A stretch of 32,877 nt of DNA. It comes from JBKECF01 sp047974375 (GTDB taxonomy: Bacteria; Bacillota; Clostridia; Lachnospirales; CAMZNU01). A program made the translations under genes and the position numbers. The stretch covers positions 1-32,877 of the forward strand of contig JBKECF010000103.1 in NCBI GenBank assembly GCA_047974375.1, in the 5' to 3' direction. Shown here piece after piece: positions 25,109-32,779 of this stretch (position 1 is its first letter; every line of letters begins with the position of its first letter). The notes under the pieces were generated by a model, which saw only the letters and a list, made by a program, of their open reading frames with translations, was not told the origin of the DNA and searched no databases.

Positions 25109-25200
25109 AATTGATTGAGGGTAATGGCTTAATCAATTTTAAATTTTGTAGCAAAGACTCATTACCTTTGTTACTTTGCGTTGAGGGTAATGGCTCAACG
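25109..25200 (+). other. Triple-hairpin module between the two anti-repeats
   Basis: Hairpin A (25109-25138) has an 11-bp stem with loop GGTAATGG at 25120-25127. Hairpin C (25179-25200) has a 7-bp stem with the identical loop at 25186-25193. A and C share TTGAGGGTAATGGCT, and their stems differ by paired changes (GA/TC against CG/CG, and a G-U against G-C), which supports a real RNA fold. Between them hairpin B (25151-25179) exposes CATTACC at 25160-25166, complementary to either loop. Hairpin B also contains AGACTCATTAC (25155-25165), identical to 11 bases of the first two CRISPR repeats. Confidence 0.7.
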
Positions 25201-25201
25201 T

Positions 25202-25226
25202 GAGTTAATTTACTAATGCATGTAAT
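25202..25226 (+). repeat. Second, partial anti-repeat
   Basis: These 25 bases match the reverse complement of the 3' two thirds of the CRISPR repeat with one mismatch. Bases 25203-25226 are identical to 25013-25036 in the first anti-repeat, including that mismatch, so this is a copy of the anti-repeat rather than of the array repeat. The part that would pair with the guide-proximal end of the crRNA is missing and is replaced directly by the terminator. Confidence 0.85.
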
Positions 25227-25229
25227 AGC

Positions 25230-25261
25230 AAAAAACCCTGTACTGTTGTACAGGGTTTTTT
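25230..25261 (+). terminator. Strong terminator of the tracrRNA region
   Basis: A perfect 14-bp stem (AAAAAACCCTGTAC with GTACAGGGTTTTTT) closes a TGTT tetraloop, and the 3' arm supplies the T run. It could work in both directions. It begins 3 bases after the second anti-repeat. Confidence 0.93.
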
Positions 25262-25262
25262 G

Positions 25263-25271
25263 TGTTATAAT
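25263..25271 (+). promoter_or_regulatory. Extended -10 promoter of cas9
   Basis: TGTTATAAT is a perfect extended -10 element (TG at 25263-25264, TATAAT at 25266-25271). No good -35 lies at the normal distance, where the sequence is the terminator stem. The start would be near 25278, about 50 bases before the cas9 GTG. Confidence 0.7.
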
Positions 25272-25328
25272 GCTTTTAAAAACAATTTAGTAATAAAAAA
25301 GACACAAACTTAAATATTAGGAGGAGCT

Positions 25329-28300
25329 GTGGAAAATTATTCTTTAGGATTAGATATTGGTATTGCATCAATAGGCTGGGCGGTAATAGGATTAAATGAA
25401 AAAACTGAACCAACGCATATAGCGGAAACAGGTGTGGTTTTAGTAGAGTCAATGGAAGATAAGGAAGGTAATTTAGCCAATGGCAAACGACGTGCTGAAA
25501 GAGGTGCAAGAAGGACAGGCAGAAGAGAGAAGTTTCGTATACTAAGAACAAAGGACCTACTATCATCAACTTTAGGTATAAATGATTATGAAAAAATTTA
25601 TGGACAACATAAATGTGTTTATGAAATTAAAGTTAAGGGCTTAGAGGAATCCCTAACAAAAGAAGAATTATCTGTAGCTTTATTACATTATGTAAAACAT
25701 AGAGGTTTTAAATCCAATAGAAAATCTGACGATGCAGATAATGAAGATGGTAAAATTTTAACTGCATTAGAACAAAACGAAAAAAGGTTAAATGGAAGGT
25801 ATATATCACAATTAATTTTAGAAGAGTTAGATGGGATAACACCTATTAGAAATGCTGGTGGAGTTTACAATTTTTCTTTTAAAAGGGAAGAATATAAAAA
25901 GGAAATTGTAGCTTTGTTAGATAAGCAAATAGAGAGCAATGTAATAAATGAAGATTTTAAAGATTCGTTTATTGAAATTTGGGAAAGTCAGCGTGATTTT
26001 TCCGAAGGACCAGGAGGAGATTCTTGTTATAAAGTAGAGTACGGGAAGGTATTTGGCTATTGTTCTTTTAGACCAGATGAATTACGTGCGCCTAGATTAT
26101 CACCTTCGCAAGAAATAAATTCTTTATTAGGAAAGTTAATAAATATTAGATATAAGCATATTGATAGTATCGACAACTATGTATCCCTTACGCCGGCACA
26201 AATAAAAAAAGGATTGGATCTATTATTAAGTAAAAGTGAGATTAAGTATAGTCACGTAGTGGATTTAATAATGAAATATCCTGATGATGTTCAGTGTTCA
26301 CTACTAAAAGATGATATAAAAAATAAAGTAAAGAAAAAAGAACTTAGAATTATGTTTAAGAGTGTAAAAATTAGTAAAATGGATTATGGAAAATTAAAAA
26401 GAGAAAATCCAAATGCGGATGATAGAGAGTTTCAGTGTTTAGTGCAAGGCAAGGTTCAAAGCATTACTTTACTTAAACTTACTGGCATAAATGAAATGAG
26501 AAAGGCTTTTAAAGCTTGTAAGAAAGAAGAACTTTTCAATGATTTATTAACAAATGATATAAAATACCTTGATGACATAGCTAAGTGCTTTACATTTTAT
26601 AAAACAGCTAACAGGATTGATACATATTTTAAAGGGATAGAAACGGAAAGAGTTAATTTCGTAAGCGATTTAGATTGGGGTATTTACCCTGTGGTTATAG
26701 AACAAGTTATACCTTTAATAAAATCTAAGGAGTATAAGGAATCGGCGTCTTTAAGTCTATCTTTATTGTATGAATTAAATGAATTAATGGTAGATGGTAT
26801 TCCATATCATGATGCCATGAAGCAACTTGGTTACGAACATAATACTGTAACAAAAGAGGTAACTCCTAAGAAAAAATTACCTCTTATGGTTAAGATTTTA
26901 GATGAACAATATAAAAATGAAATATCTAATCCTAGGGTTGTAAGGGTACTTTGTAGATTACAGTCTTTAGTAAACAGTGTAATAGATAAGTATGGCTCGC
27001 CGTATTTTATAAATATAGAGGTAGCAAGAGATATAAACTTAAAGAGGGGCAAACGTAGCATCTTAGAAAATGAACAACTTGAGAATTTATCTAAAAATGA
27101 GCGTATAAAAAGTAAACTATCTCAGGAACTAGGTATATCATATAACTACTTGAGTAAGTATGATATAGAAAAGTACAAGCTATACGAGGAACAAGGGGGT
27201 ATTTGTCCTTATTCTTTGAACTCTATTTCATATTCCGATATATTAAGTGCTGATTATGAAGTGGATCATATTAAGCCTTTTAGCCTATCTAATGACAATA
27301 CTTATAATAATAAAGTTTTGGTTTATAAAAAGGCTAACCAAGAAAAGAGTAATACTGTGCCACTTGAATATTTTTCAAAATCAACTAACCATGATGAAGA
27401 CTTTATTAAAAGATTTAAAAATTATGTAAATAATGCTTATTTAATGAGTGATAATAAAAAAGCGAATTTACTAATGAAAAGTGCTAATGACATTGAAAAG
27501 GGAATGACAGAAAGAGATTTAGTTGAAACTAGGTTTATAACTAAATACATTATGGACATCTTTAATAGAAATCTAATTTTTGCAGATAGTGTTAAAACTA
27601 ATAATGTAGCTTATGAAGTTAGAACTATTTCACAAAAAGCAGGCTATGTGAATATGCTAAAAAAAGCTCTAAGTATGGTAAGTTTAACGCATTCCTACGA
27701 ATCCTATAACTATGAAGTAAGCTATTTATGGAAACTAAATAACATAGGGATAAAAAAAGTGGCTAATAAATGGGAAGCAACTTTTAGCGTAATTGATCAT
27801 AAAAATGAAAAAAGAACAGAGGATGTTAGCTTTAAAGAATTAAATATAGGGGATAAAACTCCTAATAATATAGTCTATAAAAATGAGATGTTAACACTTT
27901 TGTGTGATAATCTTCATAAAATAGATATAGACAGATATATAGGAACAACTATAGTTAAGCAACATAAATCTTTATTAAATGCATTTGATGAAATAGAGAA
28001 AGATAATTCTTTATGTGTAGTTGTGCATAGGGAATTGGATATAACATTAAAAGATGTTTTAATTTATAATATGTCTTTGCTAAAGGCGGAACTTACAAAA
28101 AAAGAAATTAAAAATAGGGATAATCATTTACACCATGCTTTAGATGCTTGTTGTATTGGTGCGCTGACTAGGAGTCAAAATACTAAAATAGTTAAATATA
28201 TGAAAGATAGAGAAAAGATACTAGAGGCATTAGGTAATTATAAACCTTTACAAGTAAGCAGTGGAGAAGCTTATGTTTTAAATTTTGAAAGTGAATTTAA

Positions 28301-29288
28301 TGAGCTAATTGTAAATAAAAAGAACCTAACTTTTTATGGCGCTAAAATGATTGCAGATGGCATAATTATTGAAACTCAAAGTGAGTTTCTTGAAAAGGAA
28401 CATTTGTTTTTGGGAGGTATGTTCCCTGAGCCTTTTGTAGGCTTTAAAAATGAAGTATTGGCATTTGTCTATGAGCAAGATTTAGTTACACAAAAAAATA
28501 TGATTAATGACCAAAAATGCAGATCTTTAAAACCGTTAATACCTGTAGTAAAACAAAAGCGAAGATATGAAATTAAGGATGATGGTATTAATTTTAAAGG
28601 ATTGCATAAGGAAACAATTTACGGAATAACAAAGGATGGAACTTTTTTAACAAAGAGAGTAAGTATAAGCGATCTTAACAGTAAGGCCATTGAAAAAATT
28701 GTATACAAAGATACTACCAATAAACATGTATATGAAGCTTGTAAAAATTGGTTGGAAAATAAAATTGGGGACTATCCTAAATTAAGTAATGGTAGGGATA
28801 TTAAAAAGGTAACAATAACTAGTAATGATGCTGAACGCGCCTTTAAAGTTGAACGTGGGTATGTTTTGGGCGACGGCATTGCGTATATTGACATATACGC
28901 TCACCCTACTTCAAATAAACTGCATGCTTGCGCTATGTTTACTTTTCAATTGGTGGAGAAATATAATAGTGGAGACTGTGAAGTAGCATTATGGTCAGGT
29001 AGTAATAGTAAAAAATATAAGTTAAGTGAAATTGAAAGTGATTTTACACATTTATGTAAATTGCACCCAGGGGATTTAATTGAATTAGAAAAAAATGATG
29101 GATGTAAGGGTTTGGTATATGTAGTAGGTTTCACAGGTGGTAAATTGGAAGTACGTGATTTGTTAGGTGATAACTATAGGATATCTAAAACAATGGGGAG
29201 TAACTCTAAGACTCAAATTTTCATATCAATTAGCTCAATAAAATCTATACAAAAGAAGAAGATAAACATAAGAGGAGATATTAAATGA
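25329..29288 (+). CDS. cas9: CRISPR-associated endonuclease Cas9
   Basis: This 1319-residue RNA-guided nuclease starts at a GTG with an AGGAGG site. All catalytic parts are intact: RuvC-I with Asp9 (LGLDIGIASIGWAV), an Arg-rich bridge helix (RRAERGARRTGRREKF, near residue 57), RuvC-II with Glu564 (INIEVARD), HNH with Asp646-His647 (YEVDHIKPFSLS ... YNNKVLVYKKANQEKSN) and RuvC-III with His936 and Asp939 (HHALDACCIG). After RuvC-III, the block KRRYEIKDDGINFKGLHKETIYG and the ending SIKSIQKKKINIRGDI resemble subtype II-C proteins more than SpCas9, though the length is large for II-C. It overlaps cas1 by 4 bases. The PAM cannot be predicted from sequence. Confidence 0.97.
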   Translation: MENYSLGLDIGIASIGWAVIGLNEKTEPTHIAETGVVLVESMEDKEGNLANGKRRAERGARRTGRREKFRILRTKDLLSSTLGINDYEKIYGQHKCVYEIKVKGLEESLTKEELSVALLHYVKHRGFKSNRKSDDADNEDGKILTALEQNEKRLNGRYISQLILEELDGITPIRNAGGVYNFSFKREEYKKEIVALLDKQIESNVINEDFKDSFIEIWESQRDFSEGPGGDSCYKVEYGKVFGYCSFRPDELRAPRLSPSQEINSLLGKLINIRYKHIDSIDNYVSLTPAQIKKGLDLLLSKSEIKYSHVVDLIMKYPDDVQCSLLKDDIKNKVKKKELRIMFKSVKISKMDYGKLKRENPNADDREFQCLVQGKVQSITLLKLTGINEMRKAFKACKKEELFNDLLTNDIKYLDDIAKCFTFYKTANRIDTYFKGIETERVNFVSDLDWGIYPVVIEQVIPLIKSKEYKESASLSLSLLYELNELMVDGIPYHDAMKQLGYEHNTVTKEVTPKKKLPLMVKILDEQYKNEISNPRVVRVLCRLQSLVNSVIDKYGSPYFINIEVARDINLKRGKRSILENEQLENLSKNERIKSKLSQELGISYNYLSKYDIEKYKLYEEQGGICPYSLNSISYSDILSADYEVDHIKPFSLSNDNTYNNKVLVYKKANQEKSNTVPLEYFSKSTNHDEDFIKRFKNYVNNAYLMSDNKKANLLMKSANDIEKGMTERDLVETRFITKYIMDIFNRNLIFADSVKTNNVAYEVRTISQKAGYVNMLKKALSMVSLTHSYESYNYEVSYLWKLNNIGIKKVANKWEATFSVIDHKNEKRTEDVSFKELNIGDKTPNNIVYKNEMLTLLCDNLHKIDIDRYIGTTIVKQHKSLLNAFDEIEKDNSLCVVVHRELDITLKDVLIYNMSLLKAELTKKEIKNRDNHLHHALDACCIGALTRSQNTKIVKYMKDREKILEALGNYKPLQVSSGEAYVLNFESEFNELIVNKKNLTFYGAKMIADGIIIETQSEFLEKEHLFLGGMFPEPFVGFKNEVLAFVYEQDLVTQKNMINDQKCRSLKPLIPVVKQKRRYEIKDDGINFKGLHKETIYGITKDGTFLTKRVSISDLNSKAIEKIVYKDTTNKHVYEACKNWLENKIGDYPKLSNGRDIKKVTITSNDAERAFKVERGYVLGDGIAYIDIYAHPTSNKLHACAMFTFQLVEKYNSGDCEVALWSGSNSKKYKLSEIESDFTHLCKLHPGDLIELEKNDGCKGLVYVVGFTGGKLEVRDLLGDNYRISKTMGSNSKTQIFISISSIKSIQKKKINIRGDIK

Positions 29289-30193
29289 GTTTTAGACAAG
29301 TAATAGTAAACTCTGCAGAGTATCTTTCTCTTGACCATAATTCATTAGTTGCGGTTTATAATGATGATAAAACAAAAATACCCATAGAAGATATTGCGAT
29401 TATTTTAATAGAAAATAATCGCACTTCTATTACTGTTGATTTAATAAATAAATGTACAGAAAATAATATTGTAATAATTACATGCAATAAGAGGAAATTC
29501 CCCCAAAGTATAATTATGCCTATGATTAATCATTATAGATATTTAGAGAATACATACATGCAATTAGAAATGAATACTGTTAAAAAGCAAAATTTATGGA
29601 GGGAAATAACTAAGATGAAAATAGGTAGTCAATCTAAAATATTACAGTTATGTGACTGCCATATAGATGACATCGAGGAGTTGGAAGTTTTAAAAAAGGA
29701 AGTCCAGCGTAATGACAGCACTAACAGGGAAGCTGTAGCGGCTAAAGTATTTTTTAGTTCAATACATGGAGATGAGTTTAAAAGGTTTACAGATACAAAT
29801 ATAAACGCGGCTTTAAACTATGGGTATACTGTATTAGTTAGTTCTATAGTACGTCAACTTGTTTCTTTTGGATTAGATCCTAAGCTAGGATTTTGGCATA
29901 GTTCCAAATCTAATAATTTAAATTTAGCCTATGATTTAGTTGAACCTTTTCGACCTGTGGTTGATTACTATATTTTTAAGCATTACGAAGAAGTTATAGA
30001 CGGACTTTCGCCTTTTGTACGTAGAGGGTTAGTATCTTTACTTAATGCAAATGTAGAAGTGGAAGGTGATTTATACAAGTTGCAAAATGCTATTGAACTT
30101 TTTGTAAAGCGAATTATGCAAATAATAAGAAAGGAAAAAGAAAATCTGCTTGCTATAGATTTTATAAAAATAAAATTTTATGAGTTACAGTAG
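29285..30193 (+). CDS. cas1: CRISPR-associated endonuclease Cas1
   Basis: This is the 302-residue integrase subunit that inserts new spacers with Cas2. The metal-binding residues are Glu149 (NREAVAAKVFF), His205 (FWHSSKSNNL) and Glu220 (DLVEPFRPVVDYYI), at the same numbers as in the Streptococcus pyogenes protein. The N-terminal beta domain and C-terminal helical domain are both complete. The ATG overlaps the cas9 stop (ATGA), with AGAGGAG upstream, and the gene overlaps cas2 by 14 bases. Adaptation therefore looks functional. Confidence 0.97.
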   Translation: MSFRQVIVNSAEYLSLDHNSLVAVYNDDKTKIPIEDIAIILIENNRTSITVDLINKCTENNIVIITCNKRKFPQSIIMPMINHYRYLENTYMQLEMNTVKKQNLWREITKMKIGSQSKILQLCDCHIDDIEELEVLKKEVQRNDSTNREAVAAKVFFSSIHGDEFKRFTDTNINAALNYGYTVLVSSIVRQLVSFGLDPKLGFWHSSKSNNLNLAYDLVEPFRPVVDYYIFKHYEEVIDGLSPFVRRGLVSLLNANVEVEGDLYKLQNAIELFVKRIMQIIRKEKENLLAIDFIKIKFYELQ

Positions 30194-30515
30194 TAAATAT
30201 AGAAATATGAGATTATTAGTTATGTTTGACCTTCCTAGTGTGAAAGTTGCTGACAAAAAAGAATATACTAAATTTAGAAAGTTTTTAATAAACGATGGAT
30301 ATGAGATGGTTCAGTATTCAATATATTCTAGGTTTTGTAGAAACCATACCGCTCTAGAAAAACATAAAAATAGAGTGATATGTCATAAACCTTTACGTGG
30401 CGAGGTTAAATTTTTAGTTATAACAGAAAAACAATATTTATCTATGCATACAGAGTTTTCTGGCTTTAGTGATTTTGAGCTGAAAGTAGGTGCTAATCCT
30501 ATAGTGGAGGTTTAA
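30180..30515 (+). CDS. cas2: CRISPR-associated protein Cas2
   Basis: This 111-residue protein has the ferredoxin-like fold of Cas2, starting RLLVMFDLPSV with the conserved Asp of strand 1 and followed by FRKFLINDGYEMVQYSIYSRF. It forms the central dimer of the Cas1-Cas2 integrase. It begins 14 bases before the end of cas1 and its stop overlaps the start of the next gene by one base (TAATG). Length is normal for type II Cas2. Confidence 0.95.
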   Translation: MSYSSKYRNMRLLVMFDLPSVKVADKKEYTKFRKFLINDGYEMVQYSIYSRFCRNHTALEKHKNRVICHKPLRGEVKFLVITEKQYLSMHTEFSGFSDFELKVGANPIVEV

Positions 30516-31378
30516 TGAATATAAAAATTAGTTATAAAGGTACTATAAAAAATATTGATTTTGGAAATATTAATTTAATTTTAGGTAGAAATGGCAGTGG
30601 TAAAACAAGTATTATAGAGCATTTAATTGAAGGATTAAATGGTGAAGCTGAATTTTGTACAGTAGATGGATTAAAGCCAACTAAAAATGATTTTAATATA
30701 ATTTATATTGACGCTAAAAGAGACTTAGACTCTGAAGTTGCTTTGAAGGCTAAGTCGAATTTTCAAAAGAATATTTTTAAAAATTTATTAATTAATCATG
30801 GTGATGAACTTGAGGAAATAACTAAAAAATTCATTGTCGAAGTTAATAACTTACTTGAAGATGACCTGGGTTACAATTATAATTTGAGTCAAGGTAAAAT
30901 TAAAATTTCAAGTAGAAATGTTAAAAAGCTGGATACTGTGCTGTTTGAGTTGGAAATTAACTCAAACAGTCAGTCAGCCTATGAAGAGTTTTATATTAGG
31001 CAACATATGAGTAGTTTAAATAAAGACAAGTATACATTTATTTTTATAGATGACATTGATAGGTACTTGGATTATGATGTAATTCAATCAATTTTTAAAA
31101 CAATTCCAAGAAAAAATTGTTGCATAATCTGTACAACTAATAAAAAGAGTATCCTTTACGATGTTGAATTTTCTTTTATATGCAATACAAGGCTTGAAAT
31201 AATTGATTTAATGGAAAAGTCGAAATTAGTGCTATTTAAAGAATACTTGCAATCAGAAAATATTAAGATGACATTAGATGATTATATTATGCAGAATGAG
31301 CATCTGTACTATGATAATGATTATTTTGATTTTTTTCAAAAAAATAAAGAAAAAGTAATTATTTCCTTAAATTATTAA
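30515..31378 (+). CDS. P-loop ATPase in the csn2 position
   Basis: This 287-residue protein has an intact Walker A (LGRNGSGKTS, near residues 24-33) and a Walker B (FIFIDDIDRYLD, near residues 180-190). The N terminus (IKNIDFGNINLILGRNGSGKT) is like ABC/SMC-type ATPases, and the middle is a helical region with charged stretches. I see no clear ABC signature LSGGQ; NLSQGK near residue 125 is the nearest. Its place after cas2 and before the array, and its translational coupling, fit the fourth adaptation gene of subtype II-A. Known Csn2 proteins have the fold but inactive nucleotide motifs; this one keeps them. It may be a divergent Csn2 ancestor or an unrelated ATPase recruited for spacer acquisition. 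Confidence 0.75.
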   Translation: MNIKISYKGTIKNIDFGNINLILGRNGSGKTSIIEHLIEGLNGEAEFCTVDGLKPTKNDFNIIYIDAKRDLDSEVALKAKSNFQKNIFKNLLINHGDELEEITKKFIVEVNNLLEDDLGYNYNLSQGKIKISSRNVKKLDTVLFELEINSNSQSAYEEFYIRQHMSSLNKDKYTFIFIDDIDRYLDYDVIQSIFKTIPRKNCCIICTTNKKSILYDVEFSFICNTRLEIIDLMEKSKLVLFKEYLQSENIKMTLDDYIMQNEHLYYDNDYFDFFQKNKEKVIISLNY

Positions 31379-31459
31379 AAAATTATCCTAACTTTATGAG
31401 ATTTTTTTGAATTAAAAGCTTGTAAAGTTGGGGTGTTTATGATAATATGATCTTAGTTA
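31379..31459 (+). promoter_or_regulatory. CRISPR leader with promoter
   Basis: The 81 bases between the ATPase gene and the first repeat contain TTGTAA (31420-31425) and TAATAT (31443-31448), 17 bases apart, giving a start near 31455 just before repeat 1. A 10-bp inverted repeat (CCTAACTTTA at 31387-31396 with TAAAGTTGGG at 31423-31432, one G-T pair) overlaps the -35. This is where new spacers should be added. Confidence 0.6.
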
Positions 31460-32352
31460 GCTTCAGACTCATTACATTCATTAGTAAATTAACTCCTGTC
31501 AAACAGTTTCAGGACTCAAGGCGGGGCTTCAGACTCATTACATTCATTAGTAAATTAACTCCCTTTTCCTTGAATGCAACCATAACTATCGTTTCAGACC
31601 CATTACATTCATTAGTAAATTAACTCTCGCTTGAATATTACTTCCCTGCTCTGCCGGTTTCAGACCCATTACATTCATTAGTAAATTAACTCAGCAAAAA
31701 GAACTAAACAATGCGAAGTTAAGTTTCAGACCCATTACATTTATTAGTAAATTAACTCAGTTTTACTTATATTTTAATATTTTTTTAGGTTTCAGACCCA
31801 TTACATTCATTAGTAAATTAACTCTAATTCTTGCAACGTTTAGTTGTTCAATTAGTTTCAGACCCATTACATTCATTAGTAAATTAACTCATAGCAACAG
31901 CCATGAGCCTAGCCATACTAGTTTCAGACCCATTACATTCATTAGTAAATTAACTCAGTGTTCTTTGTTGTATGTAGCTGTAACGTGTTTCAGACCCATT
32001 ACATTCATTAGTAAATTAACTCCAGAAAATGTTGAACTAGAACTAAGAAAACGTTTCAGACCCATTACATTCATTAGTAAATTAACTCAAAATACTAATT
32101 CAAGATACTGCCGTGCCTGTTTCAGACCCATTACATTCATTAGTAAATTAACTCAATTCTTTTTCCTAATGCTTTTAGTTGAGTGTTTCAGACCCATTAC
32201 ATTCATTAGTAAATTAACTCACACTCCTTACCAATCATTATTAATATGTAGTTTCAGACCCATTACATTCATTAGTAAATTAACTCACAAAAAGGTGACA
32301 ATACAACGGCAACCGTGTTTCAGACCCATTACATTCATTAGTAAATTAACTC
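31460..32352 (+). CRISPR. CRISPR array, 14 repeats and 13 spacers
   Basis: The 36-base repeat starts GTTTCAGACCCATTAC and ends TAGTAAATTAACTC. Repeats start at 31460, 31526, 31591, 31657, 31723, 31789, 31855, 31921, 31987, 32053, 32119, 32185, 32251 and 32317. All spacers are 30 bases except the second (29, at 31562-31590). Repeats 1 and 2 both carry GC for GT at the start and CT for CC at positions 10-11. Repeat 5 has one change (CATTTATT for CATTCATT). The last repeat is canonical. The GTTT start and the match to the tracrRNA set plus-strand transcription, so the leader is on the left. Spacers show no obvious source inside this window. Confidence 0.98.
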
Positions 32353-32372
32353 TTTGAAACCCGTATTCAACA

Positions 32373-32420
32373 CCAAAAAAAGGTCAAACCTTTAATTTTA
32401 GGGATTTGACCTTTTTTTGG
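32373..32420. terminator. Bidirectional terminator after the CRISPR array
   Basis: A perfect 16-bp inverted repeat (32373-32388 with 32405-32420, 16-base loop) has A-rich and T-rich outer arms. It ends the pre-crRNA transcript. Confidence 0.9.
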
Positions 32421-32458
32421 CGCTATTTTGTAGTCAAGGATAATTTATGAAATAATAC

Positions 32459-32779
32459 TTGAATAATTGGAATTTATTTAATGTTATTAAGTTAAGACCT
32501 AAGGAGGTGTCTATATTTTTTAAAATTACACCAAGAAAAAAGAAAAATACTACTTATTATCATGTCGATTTAGTAGAATCATATCATGAAGATGGCGAAA
32601 ATAAGCATCGAGTTATTGCTAGCATTGGTGTTGTTTCAGAAGACGAAGCTGAAAGGCTTAGACATGTGTTTTCTAAATCTAAAAAACTGATAGATGATTT
32701 ATCTATCAGTTCCGCCTTTTCTTATGGTGCATTTTACTATTTATTTAATTATATTGATAAACTTGTATTTGTCAACTGA
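32459..32779 (+). pseudogene. N-terminal remnant of an IS1634-like transposase
   Basis: The frame gives 106 residues from a TTG, but the family-like part begins at about 32507 with SIFFKITPRKKKNTTYYHVDLVESY and HRVIASIG. That pattern is typical of the N terminus of IS1634/IS4-group transposases, which are normally 450-600 residues. AAGGAGG at 32501 is too close to the GTG at 32507 to set that start firmly. A TGA stops the frame at 32777-32779, but the same frame then stays open to the window end (about 33 codons). The gene therefore looks broken by a nonsense change, or continues beyond the window as a decayed copy. I could not see terminal inverted repeats. Confidence 0.5.

Larger units (their letters stand above)
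25012..25261 (+). ncRNA. tracrRNA, with two anti-repeats and a terminator
   Basis: The first anti-repeat (25012-25047) matches the reverse complement of the CRISPR repeat at 31 of 36 positions; mismatches are at 25012, 25029, 25038, 25039 and 25047. After it, AATAAGA resembles the lead-in to the nexus of known tracrRNAs. Small hairpins TCGT/ACGA (about 25058) and AACT/AGTT (about 25069) follow. There is no strong terminator until 25230-25261. Either a long RNA of about 250 bases is made and processed, or a short form ends near the weak AT hairpins around 25085-25100. The further part contains three hairpins and a second anti-repeat, listed separately. RNA ends are not visible from sequence. 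Confidence 0.85.

Noticed and set aside
25012..25226. A minus-strand mini CRISPR array formed by the two anti-repeats
   Set aside because: Seen on the minus strand they look like two repeats 154 bases apart, but that gap is not a spacer length, the shared mismatch marks them as anti-repeats, and the promoter and hairpins point to plus-strand RNA.
31965..32357. A 130-codon open frame through the CRISPR array with a repeated RPITFISKLT peptide
   Set aside because: It is the array read in frame: the 66-base repeat-spacer period is a multiple of three, so a repeat frame without stops persists. It has no ribosome site and no family match.
24835..32779. Two in-frame TGA codons (24835 and 32777) as a sign that TGA encodes Trp
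   Set aside because: The sensor lipoprotein and the response regulator end at TGA codons that overlap the next gene starts, and working genes use TGG for Trp. Both TGA cases lie in decayed genes.
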